From Pseudomonas sp. LB-090624 (lineage in GTDB: Bacteria; Pseudomonadota; Gammaproteobacteria; Pseudomonadales; Pseudomonadaceae): a stretch of DNA of 64,000 bases. Where the stretch lies: positions 1-64,000 of the forward strand of contig NZ_QJRL01000014.1 of assembly GCF_003205205.1 (NCBI RefSeq), in the 5' to 3' direction. The position numbers and the translations under genes were made by a program. The notes beneath the pieces were generated by a model. The model made no database searches and had not been told where the DNA came from. It worked only from the letters and a program-made list of their open reading frames with translations. Positions within the stretch are counted from its first letter, which is position 1. Each line of letters starts with the position of its first letter. Positions 9,907 through 18,499 of this stretch are shown piece by piece.

Positions 9907-11009
9907 GCCAGATCCATACCCTGACCATGCCCAAGTGGGGCCTGTCGATGACCGAGGGCCGGGTAGACACCTGGCTCAAACAGGAGGGTGACGAAATCAG
10001 CAAGGGTGACGAGGTGCTGGACGTCGAAACCGACAAGATCAGCAGCAGCGTCGAAGCGCCGTTCAGTGGCGTGCTGCGCCGCCGGGTGGCCAAACCGGAT
10101 GAAACCCTGCCGGTTGGCGCGCTGCTGGCAGTGGTGGTGGAAGGCGAGGCCGAAGAGGCCGAGATCGATGCCGTGGTGCAGCGCTTCCAGGCCGAATTCG
10201 TCGCCGACGGTGGCGCCGACCAGGCCCAGGGGCCGGCCCCGCAGAAGGCGGAAGTGGGTGGCCGCTTGCTGCGCTGGTTCGAATTGGGCGAAGGCGGCAC
10301 ACCGCTGGTGCTGGTGCATGGTTTTGGTGGCGACCTCAACAACTGGCTGTTCAACCACCCGGCCTTGGCCACCGAACGCCGGGTAATCGCCCTCGACCTG
10401 CCAGGGCATGGCGAGTCGGCCAAAGCCCTGCAACGCGGTGACCTGGATGAACTGAGCGAAACCGTACTGGCCCTGCTCGACCACCTGGACATCGCCAAGG
10501 CGCACCTGGCCGGCCATTCGATGGGCGGCGCGGTCAGCCTGAACGTGGCGCGCCTGGCGCCGCAACGAGTGGCTAGCCTGAGCCTGGTCGCCAGCGCTGG
10601 TCTGGGCCAGGAGATCAACGGCCATTATCTGCAAAGCTTCGTCACCGCAGCCAATCGCAACGCGCTGAAGCCGCAGATGGTGCAACTGTTCGCCGACCCG
10701 GCGCTGGTCACCCGGCAGATGCTGGAGGACATGCTCAAGTTCAAGCGCCTGGAAGGCGTGGACCAGGCCTTGCAACAGCTGTCAGCAGCGCTCGCCGATG
10801 GCGATCGCCAGCGCCACGACCTGCGCGGCGTACTGGGCCAGCATCCAGCGCTGGTGGTGTGGGGTGGCATGGACGCGATCATCCCGGCCAGCCATGCCGA
10901 AGGGCTGGAGGCTGAAGTGCTGGTGCTGCCCGAGGCCGGGCACATGGTGCAGATGGAGGCGGCCGAGCAGGTCAACCGGAGGCTGGCGGAGTTCTTGCGG
11001 CGGCATTGA
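9903..11009 (+). CDS. acoC: Acetoin dehydrogenase E2: lipoyl domain fused to alpha/beta hydrolase
   Basis: AcoC is the dihydrolipoamide acetyltransferase-type partner that carries the acetyl group from E1 to CoA. The N-terminal lipoyl domain (1-80) has the attachment lysine in DVETDKISS (Lys45). The rest (about 120-368) is an alpha/beta-hydrolase fold with LVHGFGGDLNNW and the nucleophile elbow GHSMGGA, and a late GHMVQME histidine. This architecture, without the usual E2 catalytic HxxxDG domain, is typical of pseudomonad AcoC. No E3 gene (acoL) is nearby, so a housekeeping lipoamide dehydrogenase probably serves. No butanediol dehydrogenase gene follows. Confidence 0.92.
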   Translation: MSQIHTLTMPKWGLSMTEGRVDTWLKQEGDEISKGDEVLDVETDKISSSVEAPFSGVLRRRVAKPDETLPVGALLAVVVEGEAEEAEIDAVVQRFQAEFVADGGADQAQGPAPQKAEVGGRLLRWFELGEGGTPLVLVHGFGGDLNNWLFNHPALATERRVIALDLPGHGESAKALQRGDLDELSETVLALLDHLDIAKAHLAGHSMGGAVSLNVARLAPQRVASLSLVASAGLGQEINGHYLQSFVTAANRNALKPQMVQLFADPALVTRQMLEDMLKFKRLEGVDQALQQLSAALADGDRQRHDLRGVLGQHPALVVWGGMDAIIPASHAEGLEAEVLVLPEAGHMVQMEAAEQVNRRLAEFLRRH

Positions 11010-11073
11010 GGGGATGAGGTGCATGCCTGGAAATGGCGTCAGGGCATGGAAGTGCATGCCTTGAGTAGTTCAT

Positions 11074-11154
11074 CGCCTGGGCGATCGAGCGCCGCCCGCG
11101 CGGCGCATCGCGAGCTACGCTCGCTCCTACATTTGTTTCGGGCCAATTATTCCT
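11074..11154 (-). repeat. Dispersed GC-rich repeat, copy B (inverted)
   Basis: This is the reverse-complement copy of the repeat at 83-138. It starts CGCCTGGGCGATCGAGCG and runs into CTCCTACATTTGTTTCGGGC and then AATTATTCCTG. The last extension is shared only with copy D at 39361-39430. Together with copy C it forms an inverted pair. Confidence 0.8.
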
Positions 11155-11242
11155 GGGGCCGAGGCGCGCGCCCCCCTTAGCGCTCTCCACGAGATCGTGC
11201 TCTACAAACAAGGCGGTCGCGCGCGCAGGTGCAGTCGATACT

Positions 11243-11319
11243 GGCCCGAAACAGATGTAGGAGCGAGCGTAGCTCGCGATGCGCCGCGCGGGCGGCGCTC
11301 GATCGCCCAGGCGACGAAC
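11243..11319 (+). repeat. Dispersed GC-rich repeat, copy C
   Basis: Direct-orientation copy starting GGCCCGAAACAGATGTAGG and ending ATCGCCCAGGCGACGAAC. It mirrors copy B 88 bases away, making a BIME-like inverted pair downstream of acoC. Confidence 0.8.
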
Positions 11320-11536
11320 TACCCAAGGCATGCACCCACCAGCAATCACCCAATCCACCTCGGGGATACCGTCTCAGGGTCGCCGTGCTTGGTGACCGAG
11401 CCTCAAGGGCAGCGCAAATCCTGCAGGAGCAGCCTTGCCGGGGCGCGCCTACAGGGCGATGCGCCACCCTACGCGCTCGCTGTTTCAGGATCCCATTCTG
11501 CGTCATACTCGGCAGACCTATTACCCGGTCCTCGCC

Positions 11537-13270
11537 ATGCGTCCACTGCTCCCCATTACTCTGGTCCTGCTGCTCGCCGCCTGTGGCGATGGCGAATCGC
11601 TGCTACCGCCAGACGCGCGCCTGCCTGACGGTGGGCGTTACCGGGGGCAGGTGGTCGATGGTCTGCTGCAGGGTGAGGGCCGGATCGACTACCCCAACGG
11701 CAGCTGGTACGCCGGCAGCTTCAAGGACGGCCAGTGGCACGGCCAAGGCGAATGGCATGGCCAGAACGGCGAGGTCTACCGCGGCCAGTTCGCCGAAGGG
11801 CTGTTTCAGGGCCTGGGCGACCTGACCACCCCGGGCAGCCACTACAGCGGCACCTTCCGCCACGGGCGCCGCGACGGCGAAGGCACCCTCAAGCAAGCCG
11901 ACCAGACCTACCGTGGCCAGTTCAAGGACGACCTGTACGAGGGCGCAGGCCAACTGGAGCTCGCCGACGGCAGTCGCTACCAAGGCCTGTTCGCCAAGGG
12001 CAAGCCCAACGGTGCCGGGGTGCGCAGCGATGCCAGCGGCAACCAGTTCAGCGGCCACTTCGTCAACGGCCAGCTACAAGGCGCCGGCACCTACGACAGC
12101 GTTGATGGCGAGCAGTACATCGGCGAATTCAAGGACAACCGCCTGGAGGGCCGTGGCCGCTACGAAAACGCCGATGGCGATGTGTGGATCGGTGAATTCA
12201 AGGATGGCTCGCTGATCGGCGAAGGTGAACTGCTGGGCAGCGATGGTAGCCATTACAAAGGTGACTTCGTCGACTGGCGCTTTTCAGGCGAGGGTAGCCT
12301 GCAACTGGCCGACGGCAGCAAGTATATCGGCGGTTTCTTCAACGATGCCTACCACGGCCGTGGGCGGTTGATTCTGCCAAGCGGCAAGGTAGAAAGCGGC
12401 GTGTGGGCCAACGGCGTGCGCGTGCGCGACCACAACGGCAAGCTGCTGCCCGACCCGCTGGACCTGGCCCTGCTCAACCAGGGCCGGCTGCTGGACGAGG
12501 CACTGACCCGGGTGCCGCGCTCGGTGCCAGCGATCCAGCTGTACAGCCTGGTGGTCGCTGGCGATGGCCAGCAGAGCGTGTTTCTGCGCGAAGCCGACTA
12601 CGTCAGCAACATGCTGAAAGTGCGCTTCGGCGCCCGCGGCCAGGTGACCCTGATCAACCACCGTGACCACATGGCCACCCGCCCCATGGCCACCCGCGAG
12701 AACCTTACCCGCGCCGCCCAGACCCTGGCCGAGCGCAGCGGCCCTGAAGACCTGGTGTTCATCTATCTGACCAGCCACGGCAGCCAGGACCACCAACTGG
12801 TGCTCGACCAGCCGCGCCTGCAACTGGCCGACCTGTCCGCCGATGAACTGGCCACCGCCCTGGCGCCGCTGAAGAACCGCGACAAAGTCATTGTCATCTC
12901 CGCCTGCTATTCAGGGGGCTATATCGCCCCGCTCAAGGATGACCGTACGCTGATCATGACAGCCGCGCGGGCCGACCGGGTGTCCTTCGGGTGTTCGGAG
13001 GAAGCCGACTTCACCTACTTTGGCGATGCCTTGTTTGCCGAAGCCCTTAACCAGACCGACGACCTGAAACAGGCGTTTGAACTGGCGCGTTCCAGCGTTG
13101 CCGAAAGAGAACAAAGGGAAGGCTTCGAGGCCTCGGAGCCGCAGCTGTGGGCGCCGCCAGCCGTACTTGAGCACTGGCAACACCTGCGCCGGCAACAGGC
13201 CGAAGAAGCATTGCGTAACGCCTCACAGGCCACTGTGGGAGGTCAGGCAAAAACGCCGACCAGCCACTAG
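11537..13270 (+). CDS. MORN-repeat lipoprotein with C-terminal C13 (legumain-like) peptidase domain
   Basis: The 577-residue product starts with a lipoprotein signal (LLLAAC, Cys15), so it should be anchored in the envelope. Residues about 30-290 hold eleven or so MORN-type repeats of 22-24 residues (YRGQF..G...GEG.L..). The C-terminal part has the catalytic dyad layout of clan CD peptidase family C13: His414 in LTSHGSQ and Cys457 in ISACYSGG, followed by TAARADRVSFGC. The target is unknown. MORN repeats elsewhere bind membranes or proteins, so a membrane-tethered processing enzyme is a reasonable guess, not a demonstrated function. Start 11537 is set by the signal peptide. Confidence 0.85.
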   Translation: MRPLLPITLVLLLAACGDGESLLPPDARLPDGGRYRGQVVDGLLQGEGRIDYPNGSWYAGSFKDGQWHGQGEWHGQNGEVYRGQFAEGLFQGLGDLTTPGSHYSGTFRHGRRDGEGTLKQADQTYRGQFKDDLYEGAGQLELADGSRYQGLFAKGKPNGAGVRSDASGNQFSGHFVNGQLQGAGTYDSVDGEQYIGEFKDNRLEGRGRYENADGDVWIGEFKDGSLIGEGELLGSDGSHYKGDFVDWRFSGEGSLQLADGSKYIGGFFNDAYHGRGRLILPSGKVESGVWANGVRVRDHNGKLLPDPLDLALLNQGRLLDEALTRVPRSVPAIQLYSLVVAGDGQQSVFLREADYVSNMLKVRFGARGQVTLINHRDHMATRPMATRENLTRAAQTLAERSGPEDLVFIYLTSHGSQDHQLVLDQPRLQLADLSADELATALAPLKNRDKVIVISACYSGGYIAPLKDDRTLIMTAARADRVSFGCSEEADFTYFGDALFAEALNQTDDLKQAFELARSSVAEREQREGFEASEPQLWAPPAVLEHWQHLRRQQAEEALRNASQATVGGQAKTPTSH

Positions 13271-13297
13271 ACTTGTGTGTAACAAGGGAGAGACATC

Positions 13298-13942
13298 ATG
13301 TATTTGACGCCTCAGCATGTCCTGCTTGCCGGTGCCACCGGCCTCACCGGTGAACACCTGCTCGACCGCCTGCTCAACGAGCCCACCATCAGCCGTGTGC
13401 TGGCCCCCACCCGCCGGCCACTGGCCGAACACCCGCATCTGGAAAACCCGGTAGGCGACCCGGCGGTGTTCTTGCCACAGTTGGCCGGCCGGGTCGACAT
13501 TGCTTACTGCTGCCTGGGCACCACGCTGAAACAGGCCGGTTCCGAATCAGCTTTCCGCGCCGTGGATCTGGACATGGTGGTCGCCTTCAGCAAGCGTGCC
13601 CGGGAAATGGGCGCACGGCATCTGCTGGTGGTCAGTGCCGTCGGCGCTGACCCCAAGTCGTCAATCTTCTACAACCGGGTCAAGGGCGAGATGGAAGAAG
13701 CGCTCAAGGCTCAGGACTGGCCACAGTTGACCATCGTGCGGCCCTCGTTCCTGCTGGGCGAGCGGATTGAACCGCGGCTCAGTGAACAGCTGGTTTCGCC
13801 GTTTTCCAGGTTGATACCCGGGAAATACCGGGGAATCGAGGCTTGTACCTTGGCCCGTGCCCTGTGGCGGCTGGCGCTGGAGGAAGAAGACGGGGTGCGG
13901 ATTGTGGAGTCGGATGAGTTGCGCAGGCTGGGCAAGATTTAG
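13298..13942 (+). CDS. NAD(P)-binding Rossmann-fold oxidoreductase (atypical SDR)
   Basis: A 214-residue cytoplasmic protein with a dinucleotide-binding motif near the N-terminus (GATGLTG), YCCLGTT in the next strand, VVSAVGAD, and a [10 protein letters not shown] segment with the usual Tyr/Lys spacing. It resembles the NmrA/HTATIP2-like atypical SDR group. The substrate is unknown. A strong ribosome site (AAGGGAGAG) precedes the start. It follows the MORN-C13 gene by 27 bases and may be co-transcribed with it. Confidence 0.8.
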   Translation: MYLTPQHVLLAGATGLTGEHLLDRLLNEPTISRVLAPTRRPLAEHPHLENPVGDPAVFLPQLAGRVDIAYCCLGTTLKQAGSESAFRAVDLDMVVAFSKRAREMGARHLLVVSAVGADPKSSIFYNRVKGEMEEALKAQDWPQLTIVRPSFLLGERIEPRLSEQLVSPFSRLIPGKYRGIEACTLARALWRLALEEEDGVRIVESDELRRLGKI

Positions 13943-13987
13943 GCTTCGCTGGTGATGGCCTTTCGAGGGCACGACCGCGAAAAGCCA

Positions 13988-14275
13988 TCACAGGCCGCCG
14001 CTAGCCTGGAAGCCTATGCCGGCCGCTGTCAGCAAGGACAACGGCAGCAGCAGGGTATCAAGCAACATGCTCCCCGGCAGATCGAGGCGCGGATATGCCG
14101 GAGCGTCAGCCCCGTAATGATCCCGCGGGCAACACCCGCCATTGATCACGTACAAATCCAGTCGGGTACCGGCATACACCACCGGTGCGCCCAGCTTGTT
14201 GGCATCCAGCGTGCGCACCGTGGCGCAGCCCCCCAGCATCACCAGCGCCAGCAATCCCGCCAGTGCTCGCTTCAA
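13988..14275 (-). CDS. YceK/YidQ family lipoprotein
   Basis: A small (95-residue) predicted lipoprotein: signal peptide with lipobox MLGGCATV, then [20 protein letters not shown], a CCPRDHYG cysteine pair, and a hydrophobic C-terminal stretch ([17 protein letters not shown]). This is the pattern of the YceK/YidQ family, whose function is unknown. The start codon is TTG, overlapping the ubiX stop (TTGA), which implies co-translation with ubiX. Confidence 0.8.
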   Translation of the reverse strand: MKRALAGLLALVMLGGCATVRTLDANKLGAPVVYAGTRLDLYVINGGCCPRDHYGADAPAYPRLDLPGSMLLDTLLLPLSLLTAAGIGFQASGGL

Positions 14276-14901
14276 TCATCCACCCCGAAGTGATGCTCAC
14301 CCCAGCGGGGCAACATGTCCTGGGGAATGTTCAGCAGGTTGAGAATGCGCGCCACGACAAAGTCGACCAGATCGTCGATGGTTTGTGGCTGGTGATAGAA
14401 GCCCGGTGCTGCCGGCAGGATCACCGCACCCATCTGCGAAAGCTTGAGCATGTTCTCGAGGTGAATAGTGGAGAACGGCGCTTCGCGCGGTACCAGGATC
14501 AGCTGGCGACGTTCCTTGAGCGTAACGTCCGCCGCACGCTCGATCAGGTTGTTGCAGGCACCCGTGGCAATGGCCGACAGGCTACCGGTGGAACAGGGCA
14601 CCACCACCATCGCTGCCGGGGCGCCCGAGCCTGAGGCTACCGGCGACATCCAGTCTTCCTTGCCATATACACGGATCTGCCCGTCGGCGGCGCCGGTGTA
14701 TTCGGTAAGAAAGGCCTGCATCGCCTGGGGCTTGGCCGGCAGCACCACGTCGGTCTCGGTGGCCATCACCAGTTGCGCGGCCTTGGAGATCAGGAAGTGC
14801 ACCTCACGGTCCTCGCGCACCAGGCAATCGAGCAGGCGCAGGCCATACTGGGCGCCCGAGGCGCCCGTCATGGCCAGGGTGATGCGTTCCGGCCCGCTCA
14901 C
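14272..14901 (-). CDS. ubiX: Flavin prenyltransferase UbiX
   Basis: UbiX makes prenylated FMN, the cofactor used by UbiD-type decarboxylases in ubiquinone synthesis. The 209-residue product has the flavoprotein signature [15 protein letters not shown], the [16 protein letters not shown] block, and the [20 protein letters not shown] segment with its conserved Glu and Arg. The start is GTG at 14901, overlapping the mpl stop (GTGA). The run mpl-ubiX-yceK-like therefore reads as one operon. Confidence 0.95.
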   Translation of the reverse strand: MSGPERITLAMTGASGAQYGLRLLDCLVREDREVHFLISKAAQLVMATETDVVLPAKPQAMQAFLTEYTGAADGQIRVYGKEDWMSPVASGSGAPAAMVVVPCSTGSLSAIATGACNNLIERAADVTLKERRQLILVPREAPFSTIHLENMLKLSQMGAVILPAAPGFYHQPQTIDDLVDFVVARILNLLNIPQDMLPRWGEHHFGVDD

Positions 14902-16247
14902 TTCAGCGCCTCGGCCAGCTTGCCATGCAGGCCGCCGAAGCCGCCATTGCTCATGATCACCACATGCGTCCCTGGCCGGGCCTGGCCCTTGATCCGCTCG
15001 ATGATCGCCTCGAGGCTGTCGGCCACGACGCTCGGCACCTTGCATTGCGCGGCGGTGGCGGCGAGGTCCCAGCCCAGGTTGGCCGGTGCGTACCAGATCA
15101 CCTGGTCAGCGTCGTTGACGCTTTCCGGCAAACCGTCACGGTGAGCGCCGAGCTTCATCGAATTGGAGCGTGGTTCGATCACTGCAATCACCGGCGCCTC
15201 GCCAACGCGCTTGCGCAGGCCGTCGAGGGTGGTGGCGATGGCGGTCGGGTGGTGTGCGAAGTCATCGTAAATGGTCACCCCTTGCACTTCGGCGACCTTC
15301 TCCATGCGCCGCTTGACGCTCTTGAAGGCGCTGAGGCCAGCGATGCCCATGGCCGGCACCACGCCCACATGGCGCGCTGCTGCCAGGGTTGCCAAGGCGT
15401 TGGCGACGTTGTGCTGGCCAGTCAGGGCCCATTCCACCACGCCTTGCACTTCGCCATCGAACAGCACTTCGAAACGTGAGCCATCGGCACTGAGCAGGCG
15501 GGCTTGCCACTGGCCGCCCTCACCGGTGGTCTGCACCGGGGTCCAGCAGCCCATGCCGATCACCCGCTCGAGCGCCTGCTCGGTGGTTGGGTGGATGACC
15601 AGGCCCTCGCTGGGAATAGTCCGCACCAAGTGGTGGAACTGCCGCTCGATCGATGCCAGATCTGGGAAGATGTCTGCGTGATCGAATTCAAGGTTGTTGA
15701 GGATCGCAGTGCGCGGGTGGTAGTGCACGAACTTCGAGCGCTTGTCGAAGAAGGCACTGTCGTACTCGTCGGCCTCGACCACGAAGAACGGCGTGTCACC
15801 CAGGCGGGCCGACACCGAGAAGTTCTGCGGTACGCCGCCAATCAGGAAACCCGGGCTCATGCCGGCGTGCTCCAGCACCCAGGCCAGCATGCTGCTGGTG
15901 GTGGTCTTGCCGTGGGTACCGGCAACGGCAAGCACCCAGCGGCCTTGCAGCACGTGATCAGCCAGCCACTGCGGGCCGGAAACATAAGGCAGGCCTTTGT
16001 TCAGCACGTATTCAACCGCAGGGTTGCCGCGTGACATGGCGTTACCGATCACCACCAGGTCGGGTGCCGGCTCCAACTGGGCCGGGTCGTAGCCTTGGGT
16101 CAGCTCGATGCCCTGGGCTTCGAGCTGGGTGCTCATCGGTGGATAGACGTTGGCATCAGAGCCGGTGACGCGGTGGCCAAGTTCCTTGGCCAGCACCGCC
16201 AGCGACCCCATGAAAGTGCCGCAAATACCGAGAATGTGAATATGCAT
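14898..16247 (-). CDS. mpl: UDP-N-acetylmuramate:L-alanyl-gamma-D-glutamyl-meso-diaminopimelate ligase Mpl
   Basis: Mpl recycles peptidoglycan by attaching the salvaged tripeptide to UDP-MurNAc. The 449-residue product has the Mur ligase plan: an N-terminal Rossmann domain ([19 protein letters not shown]), the ATP loop [31 protein letters not shown], and [14 protein letters not shown] near residue 330. Mpl proteins are longer than MurC at the tail but share these motifs; the G-x-x-G-T-F-MG start and length match Mpl. Start 16247 is the ATG of MHIHIL. Confidence 0.96.
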   Translation of the reverse strand: MHIHILGICGTFMGSLAVLAKELGHRVTGSDANVYPPMSTQLEAQGIELTQGYDPAQLEPAPDLVVIGNAMSRGNPAVEYVLNKGLPYVSGPQWLADHVLQGRWVLAVAGTHGKTTTSSMLAWVLEHAGMSPGFLIGGVPQNFSVSARLGDTPFFVVEADEYDSAFFDKRSKFVHYHPRTAILNNLEFDHADIFPDLASIERQFHHLVRTIPSEGLVIHPTTEQALERVIGMGCWTPVQTTGEGGQWQARLLSADGSRFEVLFDGEVQGVVEWALTGQHNVANALATLAAARHVGVVPAMGIAGLSAFKSVKRRMEKVAEVQGVTIYDDFAHHPTAIATTLDGLRKRVGEAPVIAVIEPRSNSMKLGAHRDGLPESVNDADQVIWYAPANLGWDLAATAAQCKVPSVVADSLEAIIERIKGQARPGTHVVIMSNGGFGGLHGKLAEALK

Positions 16248-16313
16248 GGTCAACCTCGCAAAACATCGAGGCAGGGTAGCCCAGGGCGCGACAAATCGCA
16301 CCCGCTGTTTCGC

Positions 16314-18245
16314 TTAGTCGGCCTTGGTGATGCCGTGTTTGCGCAGTTTTCGATACAAGGTATTGCGGCTGATGCCCAAGTGCTCGGCGACACGGGTGAG
16401 GTGCCAGTGTTTTGCCTGTAGGGTCACCATAAGCGCTTCCCGTTCCGCGTCTTGCAAAACGTCACTACCCACGAGTTCACCGGCAGTTCCTGGACCAACG
16501 CCCGCGCCCACAAGCTTGGCACTGCTGCGCACTGCGGGGGGTAGATCCGAGAAGCCGATTCGGCAGTCGTCGCAAAGCGCCACCAGCGTACGAAGCACAT
16601 TGCGCATTTGCCGCACGTTGCCCGGCCAAGCAAAGTCGAGCAGTGCCTGCCGCGCCCTGGGTTCGATGTCGATCAGTTGCCCTTGGGCTTCCTGACGCAG
16701 CAGGAAGTCCAGTAATTGCGCCTTGTCACTGCGCTCACGCACTGCCGGCAACGTCACTTCCAGGCCATTCAGGCGGTAATACAAATCTTCGCGGAAGCTG
16801 CCCTGCTCCACCCGCTCCAGCAGGTCGCGGTGCGTAGCACTGACAATGCGCACATCCACCGCCTGCGGCTCGCCACCGATCGGTACTATCTGACGCTCTT
16901 CCAGTACACGCAGCAGGCGGGTTTGCAGGGCCAGCGGCATGTCGCCGATTTCGTCCAGCAGCAAGGTGCCGCCGTCGGCCTGCAGCAACTTGCCACGCAT
17001 GCCTTCCTTGCGCGCGCCGGTAAAGGTGCCGCCGCGGTAACCGAACAGTTCGCTCTCGATCAGACTCTCCGGGATCGAAGCGCAGTTGATGGCAACGAAT
17101 GGCTTGCTGCGCCGCTCGCTGGCCTGATGCACGGCCTGGGCGAAGGCCTCCTTGCCGCAGCCGGTCTCGCCGCGCAGCAACAAAGGCACATCGCGTTCGA
17201 ACACCCGCACACTGCGCCGAAAATCGTTTTGCAGCGCCGGGTCGAGCAGGCACACCAGCGGCTCGACCTCCCGCGCGGGCCGAGGCTGGGCAGCGGGTAC
17301 CGACCATACCGGCGCCCGTGCCTGCCCCCGCAGGCTGGCGAATACCTGGCGGCCGTCCAGTGTCCGCAGCGGCCAGGCAGTGCTGCCACCTGGCGTGGCG
17401 CGGCTGAACAGCTCATCGTGGCTGCAGGCAAAGAAGCGTTCCAAAGGTTTGCCCAGCACGCCACCACGCACGGTGCCCAGCAGGTTCAGCGCGCTCTGGT
17501 TGGCCGCACAGATCCGCCCGTCGCCGTCGAACGCCAACAGGCCCTCGCTGAACAGGCCGACCGACTCGGCCTGCAGGTGAAAACGCAGCAGCCACTGCTG
17601 TTCGAAATGGCGCAGGAAGTAGCAGCTTTCGATCATCTTCGCCGACAGGTTGACCAAGGCCATGGTGTGAAACTGGCTTTGCCGGGATACGTCAGGGCGC
17701 GCAGAGGAGACGTCGAGCACCGCCAGTAGCTCGCCATGCGGGTCGAACACCGGGCTGGCCGAGCAGGTCAGCCCGGTGTGGCGGCCACGGAAGTGCTCGT
17801 TCTGGTGAATGGTCAGCGCCTGGCGCTCGACCAGGCAGGTGCCGATACCGTTGGTGCCCTCTCGCGCCTCGCTCCAGTCGGCGCCCAGCCACAGCCCGGC
17901 ATGCTCGAAGCTGCGCCGCTCGCTGGGCGCGCTGACGCAGTTGAGGATCACCCCGCGGGCGTCGGTCAGCAGTACCGCATGGCCGGCGCCGGAAAGCTGC
18001 TGATGCAGGCTGTTCATTTCATGGTCGGCAATCTGCAGCACCTGACGCAGGCGCTCGCGGCTTTCCAGCAGGCGCCCGTGCTCAAGTACCACCGGGGCCT
18101 CGATCACTGCGGGGTCGAGGTGGTAGTCCTCCAGGCAGCGCAGCCAGGAGCGGGCGATGGACGGGTCACTGCCGCCCTCCCCGGCCCCACCATGGGCAAC
18201 GCTATGCACCTGCCGGGCGTGGCGAGTGAAGTGATTGCTCTGCAT
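16314..18245 (-). CDS. eatR: Sigma-54-dependent activator of ethanolamine use (EatR-like)
   Basis: The 643-residue product is an enhancer-binding protein: a GAF-like sensor in the first 320 residues, an AAA+ domain with Walker A GETGCGKE and Walker [14 protein letters not shown], and a Fis-type helix-turn-helix at the end (VAEHLGISRNTLYRKLRKHG). It lies divergent from the aldehyde dehydrogenase, permease and eutBC genes. That is the arrangement of EatR (PA4021) in P. aeruginosa, reported to activate ethanolamine catabolism with RpoN. The sigma-54 contact loop reads GTFTGA, not GAFTGA. Start 18245 has GGAGAA upstream. Confidence 0.85.
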   Translation of the reverse strand: MQSNHFTRHARQVHSVAHGGAGEGGSDPSIARSWLRCLEDYHLDPAVIEAPVVLEHGRLLESRERLRQVLQIADHEMNSLHQQLSGAGHAVLLTDARGVILNCVSAPSERRSFEHAGLWLGADWSEAREGTNGIGTCLVERQALTIHQNEHFRGRHTGLTCSASPVFDPHGELLAVLDVSSARPDVSRQSQFHTMALVNLSAKMIESCYFLRHFEQQWLLRFHLQAESVGLFSEGLLAFDGDGRICAANQSALNLLGTVRGGVLGKPLERFFACSHDELFSRATPGGSTAWPLRTLDGRQVFASLRGQARAPVWSVPAAQPRPAREVEPLVCLLDPALQNDFRRSVRVFERDVPLLLRGETGCGKEAFAQAVHQASERRSKPFVAINCASIPESLIESELFGYRGGTFTGARKEGMRGKLLQADGGTLLLDEIGDMPLALQTRLLRVLEERQIVPIGGEPQAVDVRIVSATHRDLLERVEQGSFREDLYYRLNGLEVTLPAVRERSDKAQLLDFLLRQEAQGQLIDIEPRARQALLDFAWPGNVRQMRNVLRTLVALCDDCRIGFSDLPPAVRSSAKLVGAGVGPGTAGELVGSDVLQDAEREALMVTLQAKHWHLTRVAEHLGISRNTLYRKLRKHGITKAD

Positions 18246-18323
18246 TGTTGTAATTCTCCGCAGATAGAGCGTCAGCCCAGCATCCTCCACCCGGGTAGGC
18301 TTTGCAATGCACATGCCTGTGAG

Positions 18324-18339
18324 GTGTCGCAAACGGCAC
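18324..18339 (+). promoter_or_regulatory. Possible activator site for the ethanolamine operon
   Basis: GTGTCG-CAAA-CGGCAC is an imperfect dyad about 100 bases upstream of the -24 element, where an enhancer-binding protein would be expected. A second, perfect dyad AATGAC-CCAA-GTCATT lies at 18398-18413, closer to the promoter. Neither has been tested; the assignment is positional. Confidence 0.35.
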
Positions 18340-18436
18340 AAAATGTCACCCCAGCCGTACCGGCGCCGGCACAACGCCCCTTGATCAGCCTGGTAAAAAT
18401 GACCCAAGTCATTGATTTGATTGGCACGGCCAGCGC

Positions 18437-18452
18437 TGGCCCAACCTTTGCT
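18437..18452 (+). promoter_or_regulatory. Sigma-54 (-24/-12) promoter of the aldehyde dehydrogenase gene
   Basis: TGGCCCAACCTTTGCT has the GG and GC elements of an RpoN promoter at the correct spacing. It lies 48 bases before the aldehyde dehydrogenase start and reads toward it. It pairs with the divergent sigma-54 activator. Confidence 0.75.
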
Positions 18453-18499
18453 CTACGCTTTTCAACTCCTCAACAAACACAATAGCCAGGAGACACACC

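Larger units (their letters stand above)
11010..11536. other. Repeat-rich intergenic stretch between acoC and the MORN gene
   Basis: About 530 bases contain no convincing gene. Most of it is two oppositely oriented copies of the dispersed repeat (11074-11154 and 11243-11319) with a GC-rich spacer between them. Near 11419-11445 there is a CCTGCAGGAGCAGCCTTG element similar to text near 24507-24536. I saw no trace of an alcohol dehydrogenase gene. Confidence 0.55.

Noticed and set aside
13955-13990. REP element between the oxidoreductase and the YceK-like gene
   Set aside because: CTTTCGAGGGCACGACCGCGAAAAG is only a degenerate match with mismatched arms.
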